DNA from: a virus
DNA length: 64,000 nucleotides
Direction: 5' to 3' (one strand)
IMG/VR virus record: IMGVR_UViG_3300042882_000327
Coordinates: 25,960 to 89,959 of that record
Made by a program: the position numbers and the translations under genes. The notes below the pieces were generated by a model. The model saw only the letters and a program-made list of their open reading frames with translations. It had not been told where the DNA came from and ran no database searches. Shown in pieces: positions 49,592 to 59,648 of this stretch; within the stretch, counting starts at the first letter, position 1, and every line of letters starts with the position of its first letter.

Positions 49592-50569
49592 TCACCAAGT
49601 AATAGTTCCAGATCCAGTAAAAGTATATATTTTATATCCCCCAGAATTTAAATATGTAGGAGATCCTGTTGTAGATACAGCATCTTTAAGTGTATTAGAG
49701 TATCTTATGCCAACTATTCCAGAACCACCCGTTCCACTATTAAGAGATGATCCTGCTGCAGTAGCACCGCCGCCTCCTCCAGTATTTACTGTCCCTGCTG
49801 TTGCTGATTGTGGAGAAGTTCCGTTTGTCCCCACTCCCCCGGCACCGCCGCCGCCAGATCCACCGGCTCCTATGTCAATAGTTGAACAACCGCCGCCGCC
49901 GCCACCAAAGGTTCCACCAAAAGTAGATTTTCCGGCACCCCCATTTCCAACTGGATTTCTGGTAGTAGAATTTCCTCCGGCAGCACCTGCTCCTCCTCCT
50001 CCTCCTCCGGCTCCTACCAACGCACCCCCAAGTAAACCATTCCCACCAGCGAATCCTTGTCCAGAAGTTCCTGCTGCACCAGCGGTATAACTGGTTGTTG
50101 ATCCACCAGCACCTCCGGAACCTCCTGTTGAAGCGGTAGCGGAATTTCTCGCGCCTTTTCCTCCTCCAGTAGCAGTTATCGAAGAAAAAACAGAACTAGA
50201 TCCAGCGGCATCCACGCTTGCTCCACCAGCGCCTACTGTTACTGTATACGCTACTCCAGTAGAAACTGCTACAGAACCTGTCAAAACACCTCCCCCACCA
50301 CCAGCGCCAGGATGTCCTTGGGAAGTTGTTCCCCCAGAAGAACCACCACCAGCAACAACGTAATACTCTACGGAAGAAGGGGGGAGGATATACGATTTTC
50401 CATAAAAATTACTTAGAGAAATTGCTCCAGACGCAACACCAGCAAGAGTTCTAACGACAGTTTCATTTAAATTCGTCGTTGCTCCTGCTGCTCTTGTTAT
50501 TTCTAAATTGATGGATCTATTAGCCGTAGATCCGCCAATTGACATTTCTCCAGATGCCGCTAGTGTCAT
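49592..50569 (-). CDS. Glycine-rich adhesin-type tail-tip protein
   Basis: 325 residues. Residues 1-58 are the anchor module shared with 47269-48282. Residues 70-270 are extremely Gly-rich (GAGGGGGVLTG, GAGGSGGGGAGG), the poly-glycine architecture of T4-like distal adhesins, and the protein ends GGYKIYTFTGSGTITW, typical of such domains. Probably the receptor-contacting tip. The long opposite-strand frame here is an artefact of the Gly/Pro mirror coding. Confidence 0.78.
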   Translation of the reverse strand: MTLAASGEMSIGGSTANRSINLEITRAAGATTNLNETVVRTLAGVASGAISLSNFYGKSYILPPSSVEYYVVAGGGSSGGTTSQGHPGAGGGGGVLTGSVAVSTGVAYTVTVGAGGASVDAAGSSSVFSSITATGGGKGARNSATASTGGSGGAGGSTTSYTAGAAGTSGQGFAGGNGLLGGALVGAGGGGGGAGAAGGNSTTRNPVGNGGAGKSTFGGTFGGGGGGCSTIDIGAGGSGGGGAGGVGTNGTSPQSATAGTVNTGGGGGATAAGSSLNSGTGGSGIVGIRYSNTLKDAVSTTGSPTYLNSGGYKIYTFTGSGTITW

Positions 50570-50572
50570 ATA

Positions 50573-50926
50573 TTATGGTGTTGGGTCTGTAAATTTATCT
50601 GCCAAATCTCTCTTTTCAGCTAAATGAAAATACAAAGAATGTATTAAAACGTACAAATCTTGATATGTTGCAGTATTTCCCGTTGGTAATTCTGTCTCTG
50701 GATTAATTAATTCAAAAGTTGTATTGGCATTATCGGAAATAAAAGTTTCCGTTACAGGATTAAATGTAGTGTATAATGACTTAACTATTTTCCCGTCGGA
50801 AAAATTAAATAATTCTTCTTCCTGATAATAGATTCTAGGAGGTTGTCCGTAGTCGTTTGTACAAATAATTTTATTGGATCTGATCCAACTTTCACCAGTA
50901 ACAGACGTTTCGTTATATTTTGGCAT
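50573..50926 (-). CDS. Tail-tip accessory protein paired with the glycine-rich adhesin
   Basis: 117 residues. SWIRSNKIICTNDYGQPPRIYYQEEELFNFSDG, then LYVLIHSLYFHLAEKRD. Similar to the first part of 48287-48772 but lacking the Trp-rich tail. Ends 3 bp before the adhesin ATG, mirroring the 48287/47269 arrangement. Unknown function. Confidence 0.62.
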   Translation of the reverse strand: MPKYNETSVTGESWIRSNKIICTNDYGQPPRIYYQEEELFNFSDGKIVKSLYTTFNPVTETFISDNANTTFELINPETELPTGNTATYQDLYVLIHSLYFHLAEKRDLADKFTDPTP

Positions 50927-50930
50927 AATT

Positions 50931-51113
50931 TTACTTTACAACTTTATCGGATAAAGGACCATCTGGTTTTTGTTCCATTTGATCGTTAACTTGTTTATGA
51001 ATATTATTAAACATTTGTAAAGAAGATTCTAAAGGAAGTTTACCAAGTCCAGCAAGAACAAGGTTGATTTCATTAATGTTTAATTGTAAAGTTAATAATT
51101 TTTCTTCATTCAT
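50931..51113 (-). CDS. Small hypothetical protein
   Basis: 60 residues. LTLQLNINEINLVLAGLGKLPLESSLQMFNNIHKQV is a small helical domain seen in similar phages next to fibre genes. GGAGAAAAC precedes the ATG, and a TATAAATA late promoter lies 25 bp upstream. Role unknown. Confidence 0.62.
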   Translation of the reverse strand: MNEEKLLTLQLNINEINLVLAGLGKLPLESSLQMFNNIHKQVNDQMEQKPDGPLSDKVVK

Positions 51114-51137
51114 TTCGTTTTCTCCATGTTAAATATT

Positions 51138-51145
51138 TATTTATA
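51138..51145 (-). promoter_or_regulatory. T4-type late promoter for the tail-tip block
   Basis: Exact TATAAATA on the minus strand, overlapping the stop region of the preceding gene, 25 nt before the small gene at 50931-51113. Confidence 0.72.
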
Positions 51146-51497
51146 CCGAAACATTTTCCGTATTTGCCCAAGGTAAAGAAGGTTCTGTTACTGGGTTTAT
51201 TTTCAAATCTATTTGCTCTTGGATTTTTTCGTTTACGTGTCTTTCGTAATCGCCAACAACAATAGATTTAATCCAATCAAGAACATTTTCTTCTGTAAGT
51301 TGGTCGAATGGAACAAACGGTCCAGAATTATCGGTTGGGTCTGGAGTAAACGGGGTTGCTCCAGAAAACTTTCCTTCGTTTCCGTTTTCGTCTGTGCCAA
51401 TCTTTTCCCAGTATGTTTGTACTACTGCGTTTTCTTTATTTTCAGAAACATTTTGTACCTTTAATCCGGTAACTTTCCAAGTATATGTAATTGTCAT
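51141..51497 (-). CDS. DUF7936-like phage protein
   Basis: 118 residues. TYTWKVTGLKV, VVQTYWEKIGTDENGNEGKFSGATPF, FVPFDQLTEENVLDWI and VVGDYERHVNEKIQEQI are the blocks of a small protein found beside fibre genes in many aquatic T4-likes. Function unknown. Starts 3 bp after the big fibre gene, so it is co-transcribed. Confidence 0.72.
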   Translation of the reverse strand: MTITYTWKVTGLKVQNVSENKENAVVQTYWEKIGTDENGNEGKFSGATPFTPDPTDNSGPFVPFDQLTEENVLDWIKSIVVGDYERHVNEKIQEQIDLKINPVTEPSLPWANTENVSV

Positions 51498-51499
51498 TT

Positions 51500-54400
51500 T
51501 TACTCCAAATTTAATAATAATTTTAATTTATTTATTGTTTCTTGTTGTTTATCAATTTGATTTTGTTGTTCTTTTATTCCTTGTATTAATAAGGGAACGA
51601 TTCGATCATATTGAACTGTTTTATAATCTTCACCAGATTTAGATTTTCCTAGTCTTGATAATTCTTCTTCTGAATATTCTTTTTCTGGTTCCGGCGTCCA
51701 ACGATCAAATGGTGCTAAAGTAATTACTTGTGGTAAAACTTCTTCGATTTCTTGTGCAATTACGCCAATATCGTTATATTTGTTTTCTGGAGTAAATCCA
51801 ACTTCCTCTGCTAAATCGTTCCAATCAAAGGTAACACCTCTTATTTTTTTAATCTTTTCTATAGCATTTGGAATTTCTTTGATGTTTTCTTTTAATCTTT
51901 TATCCGAAGCATATGCAGTAACGTTATATATTGCTGAAATATTTCCGCCCCATGTTACATCATTATTAGTTAAATTTAGAGTCATGGGCCATGAACCGCT
52001 ACCTACCGTAGTCCAAGTTGTTGTATCATTTCCTCCTCTCAAAATATACAAAAGGTTGCTGTTATTATGAAGCATTGCACAATTGGCATCAGTATCTCTG
52101 AAATATATAGTAGGAGAAGCGCCTCTTATAAAAAGAGCATTGGGAGTAAAATAATTGTTTGTGTCGCCTCTTAAATAGAATACATTAGCTCTACAATCAT
52201 TTAAATGTGATACAGAATTTGGATCTACAAAATATGCAGTATCATTAGTATCATAAAATCCGGTAAAATATGAAAAATTTCCGTTTCCATAAAACATATT
52301 GTCGCAATTTATACGACTACATTGAGAAGTTCCGTTTGGATCTACATAATATGCAGTATTATTATAATCATAGAATAACGGAGATCTCATATCGGTAACG
52401 CATCTAATACTCCCAGTAACAGACGCTCTAAAACCCCCATTAACCAAAACTAATAATCCGTGATCATTTAAGTTTCCTGCAACTCCTCCAGCGTTTGGGT
52501 GCGACCAAGCCAACCCGTATAGGTTGCCGGTATTTGTTCCGTCATCCGGCAAGTACCAACTTTCTCCCATAGACCAAACGCCTTGGTATCTTGTTGAATC
52601 GTATACACCAAAAACACTATGCCCATAATTTCTAGTTAATTTTATTCTGCTTGCTATTATATGATTTGTGCTTGATGTGCTTGCTGCATTTATATAATAT
52701 CCGGTATCATTATAATCGTAGAATATTGGCGCTCTTACATCAACGCTGTTTGTTGCAGAAGACCCTGCTGGCATTGCATAAGAAGTGTAGTTACCATCAT
52801 CAATTTGCGTTCGCCAAGGAGAGTAAGTAGGTATAGCCGTCTGGATACCTCTTGAGTACATCCGGCCAGTGGAGTACTCGATAACAAGCTGTGCTGCTGT
52901 ATCCCCTCGTTCGTACATCTGGATGAAGTTACTATACGCACTGACAGGGGGACCGTTAGTAGGTGCATCATTTACACTGTAAATGCCAGAGGCAAGCGTT
53001 CGCTGGGCGTTAAAATCTATATTGCCAATAGCCCCACCACGGACTAAGGCGTTTGTAATACCATACCCGGATACTGTGGTTGGTTTACTGGTAATGCCAG
53101 ACCACGCGACAGAACCCGCACTTCCCGTAGTATTCTGATTCAGAGTTGGTACATCTGCTGCTTGAATTGCAGAAGAAACGAAATTAGTACCATTACCTCG
53201 GAGATATTGACCAGACGTTGCTGCATTGTTGATACGAAATCCTGTTACAACACTAAGTATACCAGTTGCAAGGAGACTCATGGTGTTAGTTGTGCCGTGA
53301 TACCACTTGAATCCACCATTTGTATTATCTACGGTACTAAACCACAAATTATTATTTTCGATACCTAATGCAAAATCTACTGATGATGCTCCTACGTTGG
53401 GATATAAAACGATTTTCGTACCTGCACTTCTAGTAGTAAATGCTGGAGCACCAACTCCGTTGGTATTAAAATCAATTCTATTGCCCGTTGCACCATTTAT
53501 ATAAATTTGACCACTGCCCGTAGCAGCATTCCATGCAAGGGTAGATGTTAGTTGTCCAGTTAATGTCCCACCCGCTAATGCAAGTGCTCCTATGCTATTA
53601 TGCGAAATAGTCACGGCAGTAGAACCGTTAAAGGTTGTTCCAGAAGCTGCACCAGATCCGCCGTTGTTAAACGTTACTGCATTTCCAACCGATCCAGAGC
53701 TTCCTCCGATAGACAAACTTGATGCTGTTCCGGTTAATCCGGTTCCTGCTCCAAAAAATGTTGTGGCATAAACATTGCCAGAAACTCCAGCGCCACCAGT
53801 TACAATTAATGTTCCTGTTGTAGTATTAGTAGAAGCGGTATTTGCAGTTAGTGCTAATGTATTTGCTTTGGCGGTTCCGTTAACGTCTAGTTTGTAAGAT
53901 GGGGAGCTAACTCCAATCCCCAAATTCCCAGCCAATGTCAGCGTCATTGCTAGTGTAGGAGAAATCACCGCACCAGCAGTACCAGATACTACGGTAAAAA
54001 ATTGGTGACTCCCAAAGTTTTGTGTATATGCAGACGCCGTTCCTGTCGTTCTATAGATAAATTGACCACTATCGTTTAAATACGCATTAGAGGCTACTCG
54101 AACAAGAGAACCGGAAATACTTGCGTCTATAGAACCATTTCCGATTTCGACCGCTTTATATGATGAATTCCAAGCACTCGGAGTGGTCCCAATTCCCACA
54201 TTACCCGATGAGTTGATCCGAAGACGTTCTACAGAATCTGTTGCGAAAATCAAATCGCCTATCGAAGCAACTCCCATTTCTCCAATACTATTAACGTCTG
54301 GTCCGATGTATCCGTAAATATTGCTGCCTGAACTAAAAGTTAGATACCCTAACCCGGCAGTTTCGCAATCAAAAGTGCCATAATTTTTAGTCGAAGATGC

Positions 54401-57151
54401 ATAAACCTGTAATGCCCCTCCAGAAAGAGGACCGCTGAGTGGGACCATTCCAATCCCAAGACTCCCAGTTCCAGCGTCAAAAGCAAGTGCGTTGTTAGCA
54501 AATCCAGCAAGATTTCCATTAGTATCAGAAATCAACTGTGGATAGTATATTCCAGAAGTAGTATTGTTTATTACTTCGTATGTTGCAACATTGGCAGTTA
54601 AATTTGACGCAGTTCCAGTTAATCCGGTTCCTGCTCCAAAGAATGTCGTGGCATATAAATTACCATCGTAATTTAATCTATTAGTATTTGTTGGTGCAGT
54701 CGAACCACCATCAAACTGACCAGCAGTTTTCGTAGTTCCATTATATTCAATAAACGATGGAGTTGTGGAACCAGCGGTAACACCTCTATCGCCCGGAATT
54801 GTACCAGAAGATAAATTTGTGGCATTTCCTCTGTAGGTATTTGCTGTGTTTGCAGCAGCCCATGCATTATTTGCTGTTATATAAGCATTATTAGCAGTAC
54901 TTGATGCAAATGTATATGAAGCATTAGCTCCAGCCCAAGCAGAGTTCGCAGTACTATATGCCGCATTAGCTTTTTGATGAGACGCATTAGCACCTGCCCA
55001 AGCATTATTAGCTGTTATATAAGCATTATTAGCAGTACTTGATGCAAATGTATATGAAGCATTAGCTCCAGCCCATGCAGAGTTTGCAGTATTGTATGCA
55101 TTATTAGCAGTACTTGATGCAAATGTATATGAAGCATTAGCTCCAGCCCAAGCAGAGTTCGCAGTACTATATGCCGCATTAGCTTTTTGATGAGACGCAT
55201 TAGCTCCTGCCCAAGCAGAGTTCGCAGTATTATAAGCATTATTAGCAGTACTTGATGCAAATGTATACGAAGCGTTAGCTTGTGAATATGCAGTATTTGC
55301 TCGATCAAAGGCGGTGTTGCTCAATCCAGAATAATAACTCCCATGATTATTATCTAGATAATCTACATTTAAATTTGAAACTAGTGTTGTCGATGATACT
55401 ACAAATGGTGCAATTCCATTAATAGCCGAAGTTATGAACGTGTTACCATAAATGGTGTTGGCTTGGAAACTTGCTATTCTGAATGTATTATTACTTGTAT
55501 CAATATATACTGATTCGTCCGGTTCTGGTGCATAATTGTCGAATACTTTCCATATACCATCGGTAGCGTCTCTGAAAAATCCAGTATGATGATATATTCC
55601 ATCATTATAACCAGCAGTAATACCAATATCCGGATTAGCTGTATTTGCTCCTCTATTAAGATAAATCATATTATCTGTAATAGATAAGTTATTCGCCTGT
55701 ATCGAAAATACATTACCAGAGACAGACAAAGTTCCATCTATTTGTACATTTCCGGTAACAGATAAACTACCTGATATTATTCCTCCGGAAGAATTTAATT
55801 TGGAATTTGCAGTTGCCCAAGCATTATTTGCTGTATTATATGCGTTATTTGCAGTACTTGATGCGAAGGTATACGAATTATTGGCTCCAGCCCATGCATT
55901 ATTAGCTGTTATATAAGCATTATTAGCAGTTGACGATGCGAATGTATACGAAGCATTAGCAGTTGCCCATGCAGAGTTTGCAGTACTATATGCTGCATTA
56001 GCTTTTTGATGAGACGCATTTGCCGCAAACCAAGCATTATTAGCTGTTATATAGGCATTGTTCGCTGTGCTTGATGCGAATGTATACGAAGCATTAGCAC
56101 CAGCCCATGCATTATTTGCTGTATTATATGCATTATTTGCTGTATTATATGCGTTATTTGCTGTAGATGATGCAAAGGTATACGAAGCATTGGCTCCAGC
56201 CCATGCAGAGTTCGCAGTACTATATGCCGCATTAGCTTTTTGATGAGACACATTAGCACCTGCCCAAGCATTATTTGCTGTTATATAAGCATTATTTGCT
56301 GTAGATGATGCAAAGGTATACGAAGCATTGGCTCCAGCCCATGCATTATTAGCAGTTGCATATGCAGCATTTGCTTTTTGGTGTGCTGGAGCAATTTGCG
56401 GTGCAACATTATTAGCAGCATCATAAGCAGCTTGTGCAATGGAAATTCCAACATTAGCATCAGCCCATGCGGAGTTTGCAGTATTATATGCATCATTAGC
56501 TATAGATGATGTATAGCTATATATTAAATTAGCATAATTTTTTGCGATAGCTAATGTTATAACATCGTTGGCCTGTAGCCAATTATTTGCAGAATCTGTA
56601 TAAAATTTTGCCGATGCTAGTGTTGAACTGTCGTTAGCATATGCCGCTATTAATGTATTATAGTCATTAGCTTTTGCCGATGCTAATGTTATAGAATCAT
56701 TAGAATTTGCATAATCTTTAGCAGCAATTAATGTTATACCATCGTTTGCTTGGAGCCATGTATTGGCGGTATTCGAAGCATTCCATGCATTGTTTGCAGT
56801 TATGTATGCATTATTAGCTGTAGAAGATGCGAAAATATATGAATCGTTAGCTTGTGAATATGCTGTATTAGCTCGGTCATATGCACTATTGGCTAATTTA
56901 CTAGTTTCGGTATAAACCGAATTTGCCTTATTGTATGCAGAATTTGCCTGATTCCATGCATTATTAGCTGTATTATATGCATTGTTAGCTGTAGAAGATG
57001 CATAAATATACGCGGTATTAGCTCTATCATAAATGACATCCGATACGTTTTTGTTTACTGCATCCGAACCATTTATTGGATTTGCTACATTAGTTATGGT
57101 CTGATTATTATTATCCAAACCATGTTTGGCGATAAATCTTTTTGTAGACAC
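51500..57151 (-). CDS. Long tail fibre with heptad-repeat shaft and C-terminal S74 chaperone
   Basis: 1883 residues. The N-terminal 470 and a later 600-760 block are Ala/Asn-rich heptads (AYxxANx, AWxxANx), a trimeric coiled-coil shaft. Then beta-rich domains follow, with blocks shared with the fibre at 61857. The last about 135 residues are an endosialidase-type intramolecular chaperone (SDKRLKENIKEI, NDIGVIAQEIEEVLPQV) that normally trimerises the fibre and cuts itself before Ser-Asp. Starts with GTG at 57151 after GAGGATAGGG; no ATG fits. Confidence 0.9.
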   Translation of the reverse strand: MSTKRFIAKHGLDNNNQTITNVANPINGSDAVNKNVSDVIYDRANTAYIYASSTANNAYNTANNAWNQANSAYNKANSVYTETSKLANSAYDRANTAYSQANDSYIFASSTANNAYITANNAWNASNTANTWLQANDGITLIAAKDYANSNDSITLASAKANDYNTLIAAYANDSSTLASAKFYTDSANNWLQANDVITLAIAKNYANLIYSYTSSIANDAYNTANSAWADANVGISIAQAAYDAANNVAPQIAPAHQKANAAYATANNAWAGANASYTFASSTANNAYITANNAWAGANVSHQKANAAYSTANSAWAGANASYTFASSTANNAYNTANNAYNTANNAWAGANASYTFASSTANNAYITANNAWFAANASHQKANAAYSTANSAWATANASYTFASSTANNAYITANNAWAGANNSYTFASSTANNAYNTANNAWATANSKLNSSGGIISGSLSVTGNVQIDGTLSVSGNVFSIQANNLSITDNMIYLNRGANTANPDIGITAGYNDGIYHHTGFFRDATDGIWKVFDNYAPEPDESVYIDTSNNTFRIASFQANTIYGNTFITSAINGIAPFVVSSTTLVSNLNVDYLDNNHGSYYSGLSNTAFDRANTAYSQANASYTFASSTANNAYNTANSAWAGANASHQKANAAYSTANSAWAGANASYTFASSTANNAYNTANSAWAGANASYTFASSTANNAYITANNAWAGANASHQKANAAYSTANSAWAGANASYTFASSTANNAYITANNAWAAANTANTYRGNATNLSSGTIPGDRGVTAGSTTPSFIEYNGTTKTAGQFDGGSTAPTNTNRLNYDGNLYATTFFGAGTGLTGTASNLTANVATYEVINNTTSGIYYPQLISDTNGNLAGFANNALAFDAGTGSLGIGMVPLSGPLSGGALQVYASSTKNYGTFDCETAGLGYLTFSSGSNIYGYIGPDVNSIGEMGVASIGDLIFATDSVERLRINSSGNVGIGTTPSAWNSSYKAVEIGNGSIDASISGSLVRVASNAYLNDSGQFIYRTTGTASAYTQNFGSHQFFTVVSGTAGAVISPTLAMTLTLAGNLGIGVSSPSYKLDVNGTAKANTLALTANTASTNTTTGTLIVTGGAGVSGNVYATTFFGAGTGLTGTASSLSIGGSSGSVGNAVTFNNGGSGAASGTTFNGSTAVTISHNSIGALALAGGTLTGQLTSTLAWNAATGSGQIYINGATGNRIDFNTNGVGAPAFTTRSAGTKIVLYPNVGASSVDFALGIENNNLWFSTVDNTNGGFKWYHGTTNTMSLLATGILSVVTGFRINNAATSGQYLRGNGTNFVSSAIQAADVPTLNQNTTGSAGSVAWSGITSKPTTVSGYGITNALVRGGAIGNIDFNAQRTLASGIYSVNDAPTNGPPVSAYSNFIQMYERGDTAAQLVIEYSTGRMYSRGIQTAIPTYSPWRTQIDDGNYTSYAMPAGSSATNSVDVRAPIFYDYNDTGYYINAASTSSTNHIIASRIKLTRNYGHSVFGVYDSTRYQGVWSMGESWYLPDDGTNTGNLYGLAWSHPNAGGVAGNLNDHGLLVLVNGGFRASVTGSIRCVTDMRSPLFYDYNNTAYYVDPNGTSQCSRINCDNMFYGNGNFSYFTGFYDTNDTAYFVDPNSVSHLNDCRANVFYLRGDTNNYFTPNALFIRGASPTIYFRDTDANCAMLHNNSNLLYILRGGNDTTTWTTVGSGSWPMTLNLTNNDVTWGGNISAIYNVTAYASDKRLKENIKEIPNAIEKIKKIRGVTFDWNDLAEEVGFTPENKYNDIGVIAQEIEEVLPQVITLAPFDRWTPEPEKEYSEEELSRLGKSKSGEDYKTVQYDRIVPLLIQGIKEQQNQIDKQQETINKLKLLLNLE
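54840..57030 (-). repeat. Degenerate tandem repeats coding the fibre shaft
   Basis: Blocks of about 21, 42 and 60-80 nt recur, for instance the codons for NAYITANNAWAGANASY and HQKANAAYSTANSAW in several near-identical copies. They interrupt only around 55320-55800. Likely to change copy number by recombination. Confidence 0.8.
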
Positions 57152-57183
57152 GATTCCCTATCCTCGTGAAATTAGTATATAAC

Positions 57184-57191
57184 TATTTATG
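57184..57191 (-). promoter_or_regulatory. Late promoter variant for the long fibre
   Basis: CATAAATA on the minus strand (one mismatch to TATAAATA), 33 nt before the GTG start. The same variant is found at 61501-61508. Confidence 0.5.
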
Positions 57192-57234
57192 AAATAATTA
57201 TATTGGGGAATTTATAAATTATTTGGTTACAATA

Positions 57235-58068
57235 TTATCTAGCAATCTCGGTAATTCTCATCCAAACTGAAGTAGAAGTCCAATCGTACTCCCAATAATC
57301 ATCGGCAGATTCTCTACGAGCCGAAATTGCTATTGTCTTGGCATTGGTATCGCTGTTTGTATATCTACCAGTTAATGGAAATAATGTTCCTGTGCGAAAT
57401 CCATTTACAGTATTATGAAAATTATATACTATTTCAGTGCCGTTTCCTTCTCCATTCCCGTTTCTACTATAAGAACTAGTAGCATTTACTTTTATTTGTG
57501 AATAGAAACTGTCGTTGCCAGTACCTCCGGTACAAAGATATTTACTTAAATGGAACTGTACGACAAGATAACTTGAACTGCTTATTGGAGTGTAGCTGTA
57601 AGTAACAAAATCTCTATTATAACTATCTGTGCAAAACCTGTTAAGACCGCCTTGTTGTATCTGAGTTAAATCTCCATTTCCCAAAACAACCTCCTTAATA
57701 ACTTGTCCTGCAGAGTATGCGCCAGGAATAATTGTACCAGTAGTGATTAAATTACCATCATTTGATAACGAAGTGATAACGTTGGTATAATCACTATTGA
57801 TAATCTCTATAATGCCTGTGCTGTTTAGGCGAAATGTTTTGTTTGGATTGGTAGCACCACTGGTTGTATTAGTAACTTTTAAGAAATCTGCGTAACCTGT
57901 ACCGCCAAAAGTATCTTTGGCGATAACATTTATTGCAGATCCCGTTGGTGATGTTGGAGTATAAGATACATTAAGTTGTCCCGATACTGAAACATTCGAT
58001 GAAAAATTTGCACCACCAGAAGCAGTTAAAAGTGATGCTGAATTTGCAAGTGTTCTAGACTTAGACAT
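57235..58068 (-). CDS. Putative tail fibre / virion structural protein
   Basis: 277 residues. The N-terminus SKSRTLANSASLLTASGGANFSSNVSVSGQLNV has the repeat-like beginning common in aquatic phage fibres. The middle resembles beta-solenoid or jelly-roll strands, and the C-terminus (WEYDWTSTSVWMRITEIAR) a globular domain. No enzymatic motif. Lies directly before the long fibre in transcription order. Confidence 0.62.
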   Translation of the reverse strand: MSKSRTLANSASLLTASGGANFSSNVSVSGQLNVSYTPTSPTGSAINVIAKDTFGGTGYADFLKVTNTTSGATNPNKTFRLNSTGIIEIINSDYTNVITSLSNDGNLITTGTIIPGAYSAGQVIKEVVLGNGDLTQIQQGGLNRFCTDSYNRDFVTYSYTPISSSSYLVVQFHLSKYLCTGGTGNDSFYSQIKVNATSSYSRNGNGEGNGTEIVYNFHNTVNGFRTGTLFPLTGRYTNSDTNAKTIAISARRESADDYWEYDWTSTSVWMRITEIAR

Positions 58069-58072
58069 TTAG

Positions 58073-59077
58073 TTATACCACTATTGAAGTTTTTAATAAT
58101 TTGACAGTGTTTATATTATTAATAGGACTCATTAATAGTCTAACAGAACCGGAATTTACGTCAGTATCATAGTTCATCAATAGGCCATTAGTTGTAATTA
58201 AGCCGTATTCAGTTAAATATGAAGTAGTGCCATTATGTATTACCAATATTTCACTAACTTGATAATCTGTTGAACTTGTAACTTGTATTTGATACTTTAC
58301 TGATCTATATAAATCTGTAGAAAATAAATCTAAAACTTGATTTGCAGAATTTGTGCTTGTTGTTATATTATTAGAATCTAAAGACCCGTAAAATAAATTA
58401 TATGTGTTGGATAATCCAACGTCATTATACCACTTTTCAACAACTACCTGATCATTTAACCATGCCGGGACAGATAATATTATTGAGGTTCCATTAGTTG
58501 CTGTATAATCCGAAGAACTTAATAATACTCCATTTACAAATACTTTAATTTTTCCAATGCTATAACCATTTGTAATAGAGAATATTGTTTGATTATTAGA
58601 AGATGTAAATTCTTGGTATGTTAAATTGGTTGTTGTCGGTCCAGATCCGGAACTATTAAATGCTAAATTTGCTAAATTATATGCAGTATATACAGCATTT
58701 GCTGTTGCGGCTAGTGTCGATGATGGGGAGTCGATATTATCATATAATTGAACAGTTCCTCGTTGCGAAGTAGATGATTCTCTAACACCAATAGTTATTT
58801 TGTTATAAAATACATCAGTTGATATTGTTATAGAGTTACTACTATCGATAGTTAATATATCATTATTTGATGCTGCAATTAATAAACTTGAATTTACATT
58901 TAGAGTTGAAAATGTATTTCCGGAAGTCCCTGTTTTGATTTGTCGTATAACATCACTAGAATCTTTATAAAAAAGAATTCCGTCTGCGGTGTTTATAGCC
59001 AATTCTCCTGGCAATAGAGAAGATGGAATATTTCCCGATATTATAGATTTCTTTAATTGAATTGATGTGTTTGCCAC
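58073..59077 (-). CDS. Tail fibre protein with phage-anchor N-terminus
   Basis: 334 residues. MANTSIQLKKS...PSSLLPGELAINTADGILFYKD is the fibre anchor repeat also starting the 59671 gene. Beta-rich centre and a C-terminal domain around IFSITNGYSIGKIKVFVNGVLLSSSDYTATNGTSIIL, the common phage 'NG..L...DYT..NG..I.L' fibre repeat. Probably trimeric. Function inferred from composition and neighbours. Confidence 0.72.
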   Translation of the reverse strand: MANTSIQLKKSIISGNIPSSLLPGELAINTADGILFYKDSSDVIRQIKTGTSGNTFSTLNVNSSLLIAASNNDILTIDSSNSITISTDVFYNKITIGVRESSTSQRGTVQLYDNIDSPSSTLAATANAVYTAYNLANLAFNSSGSGPTTTNLTYQEFTSSNNQTIFSITNGYSIGKIKVFVNGVLLSSSDYTATNGTSIILSVPAWLNDQVVVEKWYNDVGLSNTYNLFYGSLDSNNITTSTNSANQVLDLFSTDLYRSVKYQIQVTSSTDYQVSEILVIHNGTTSYLTEYGLITTNGLLMNYDTDVNSGSVRLLMSPINNINTVKLLKTSIVV

Positions 59078-59090
59078 TAGATGTCTCTAA

Positions 59091-59597
59091 TTAAAAACTA
59101 CCGCCATCGTTATTATCGGATACTATATTAGTCTGGATGACTTTTGTCTTTGTCGAATCAAATTTTCTTTTTTGTGCTGGAGTCATTTGCAAGTATTTTA
59201 TAGTTTCTTCCAAATCTTTTAGTTTATTTTCGTATCCTGTTTTAATATTATTAATTTCTATATCTCTTTTTTGTATTTCGTTTCTTGCAGCAATTAATTC
59301 ATTTCTGAAAGTTTCTATATGTGATGCTTCGTTTTTTGCAGAATCTCTTTCTGACTTCAGTCTTCCTATTTCGTCTTCTTTTTCTCTGATCGCACTATCT
59401 TTTGTTTGTACATTGTTTTCTATATTTTTATATTCTTCTATTTTATCATTCAGATGAGTAATTGTATTTTGTAGAGATTCAAAATCTTCTGCAGAAACTT
59501 TTGCTTGTGCTTGAAATACAATATTTTTACCCAATGCTTCGTGAAGAGTAGAGGTTAATATTTCAACATAGTGATTGAAAAATCTTTCATTATTCAT
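59091..59597 (-). CDS. Coiled-coil virion protein with DGGSF C-terminal tag
   Basis: 168 residues, almost entirely coiled coil (ESLQNTITHLNDKIEEYKNIEN, LKSERDSAKNEASHIETFRNEL, LEETIKYLQ). The end NDGGSF resembles the ends of the 59671 (DGGNF) and 61187 (DAGTF) proteins. May be an assembly or connector rod. The preceding gap contains a terminator and a late promoter. Confidence 0.65.
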   Translation of the reverse strand: MNNERFFNHYVEILTSTLHEALGKNIVFQAQAKVSAEDFESLQNTITHLNDKIEEYKNIENNVQTKDSAIREKEDEIGRLKSERDSAKNEASHIETFRNELIAARNEIQKRDIEINNIKTGYENKLKDLEETIKYLQMTPAQKRKFDSTKTKVIQTNIVSDNNDGGSF

Positions 59598-59614
59598 TAT
59601 ATACTCCTAAATAT

Positions 59615-59647
59615 AAAAAAGCGTAGAGAATAAGATCCTCTACGCTT
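59615..59647 (-). terminator. Rho-independent terminator after fibre gene 59671
   Basis: 10-bp stem AAGCGTAGAG/CTCTACGCTT, 9-nt loop, six T on the minus strand. The late promoter at 59649 lies directly upstream, so its own transcript would start inside the stem. Confidence 0.88.
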
Positions 59648-59648
59648 G

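Noticed and set aside
49440-50090. 216-codon plus-strand Pro/Val-rich frame
   Set aside because: Mirror of the glycine-rich adhesin on the minus strand (Gly codons read as Pro). No ribosome site and no family; all neighbours are minus strand.
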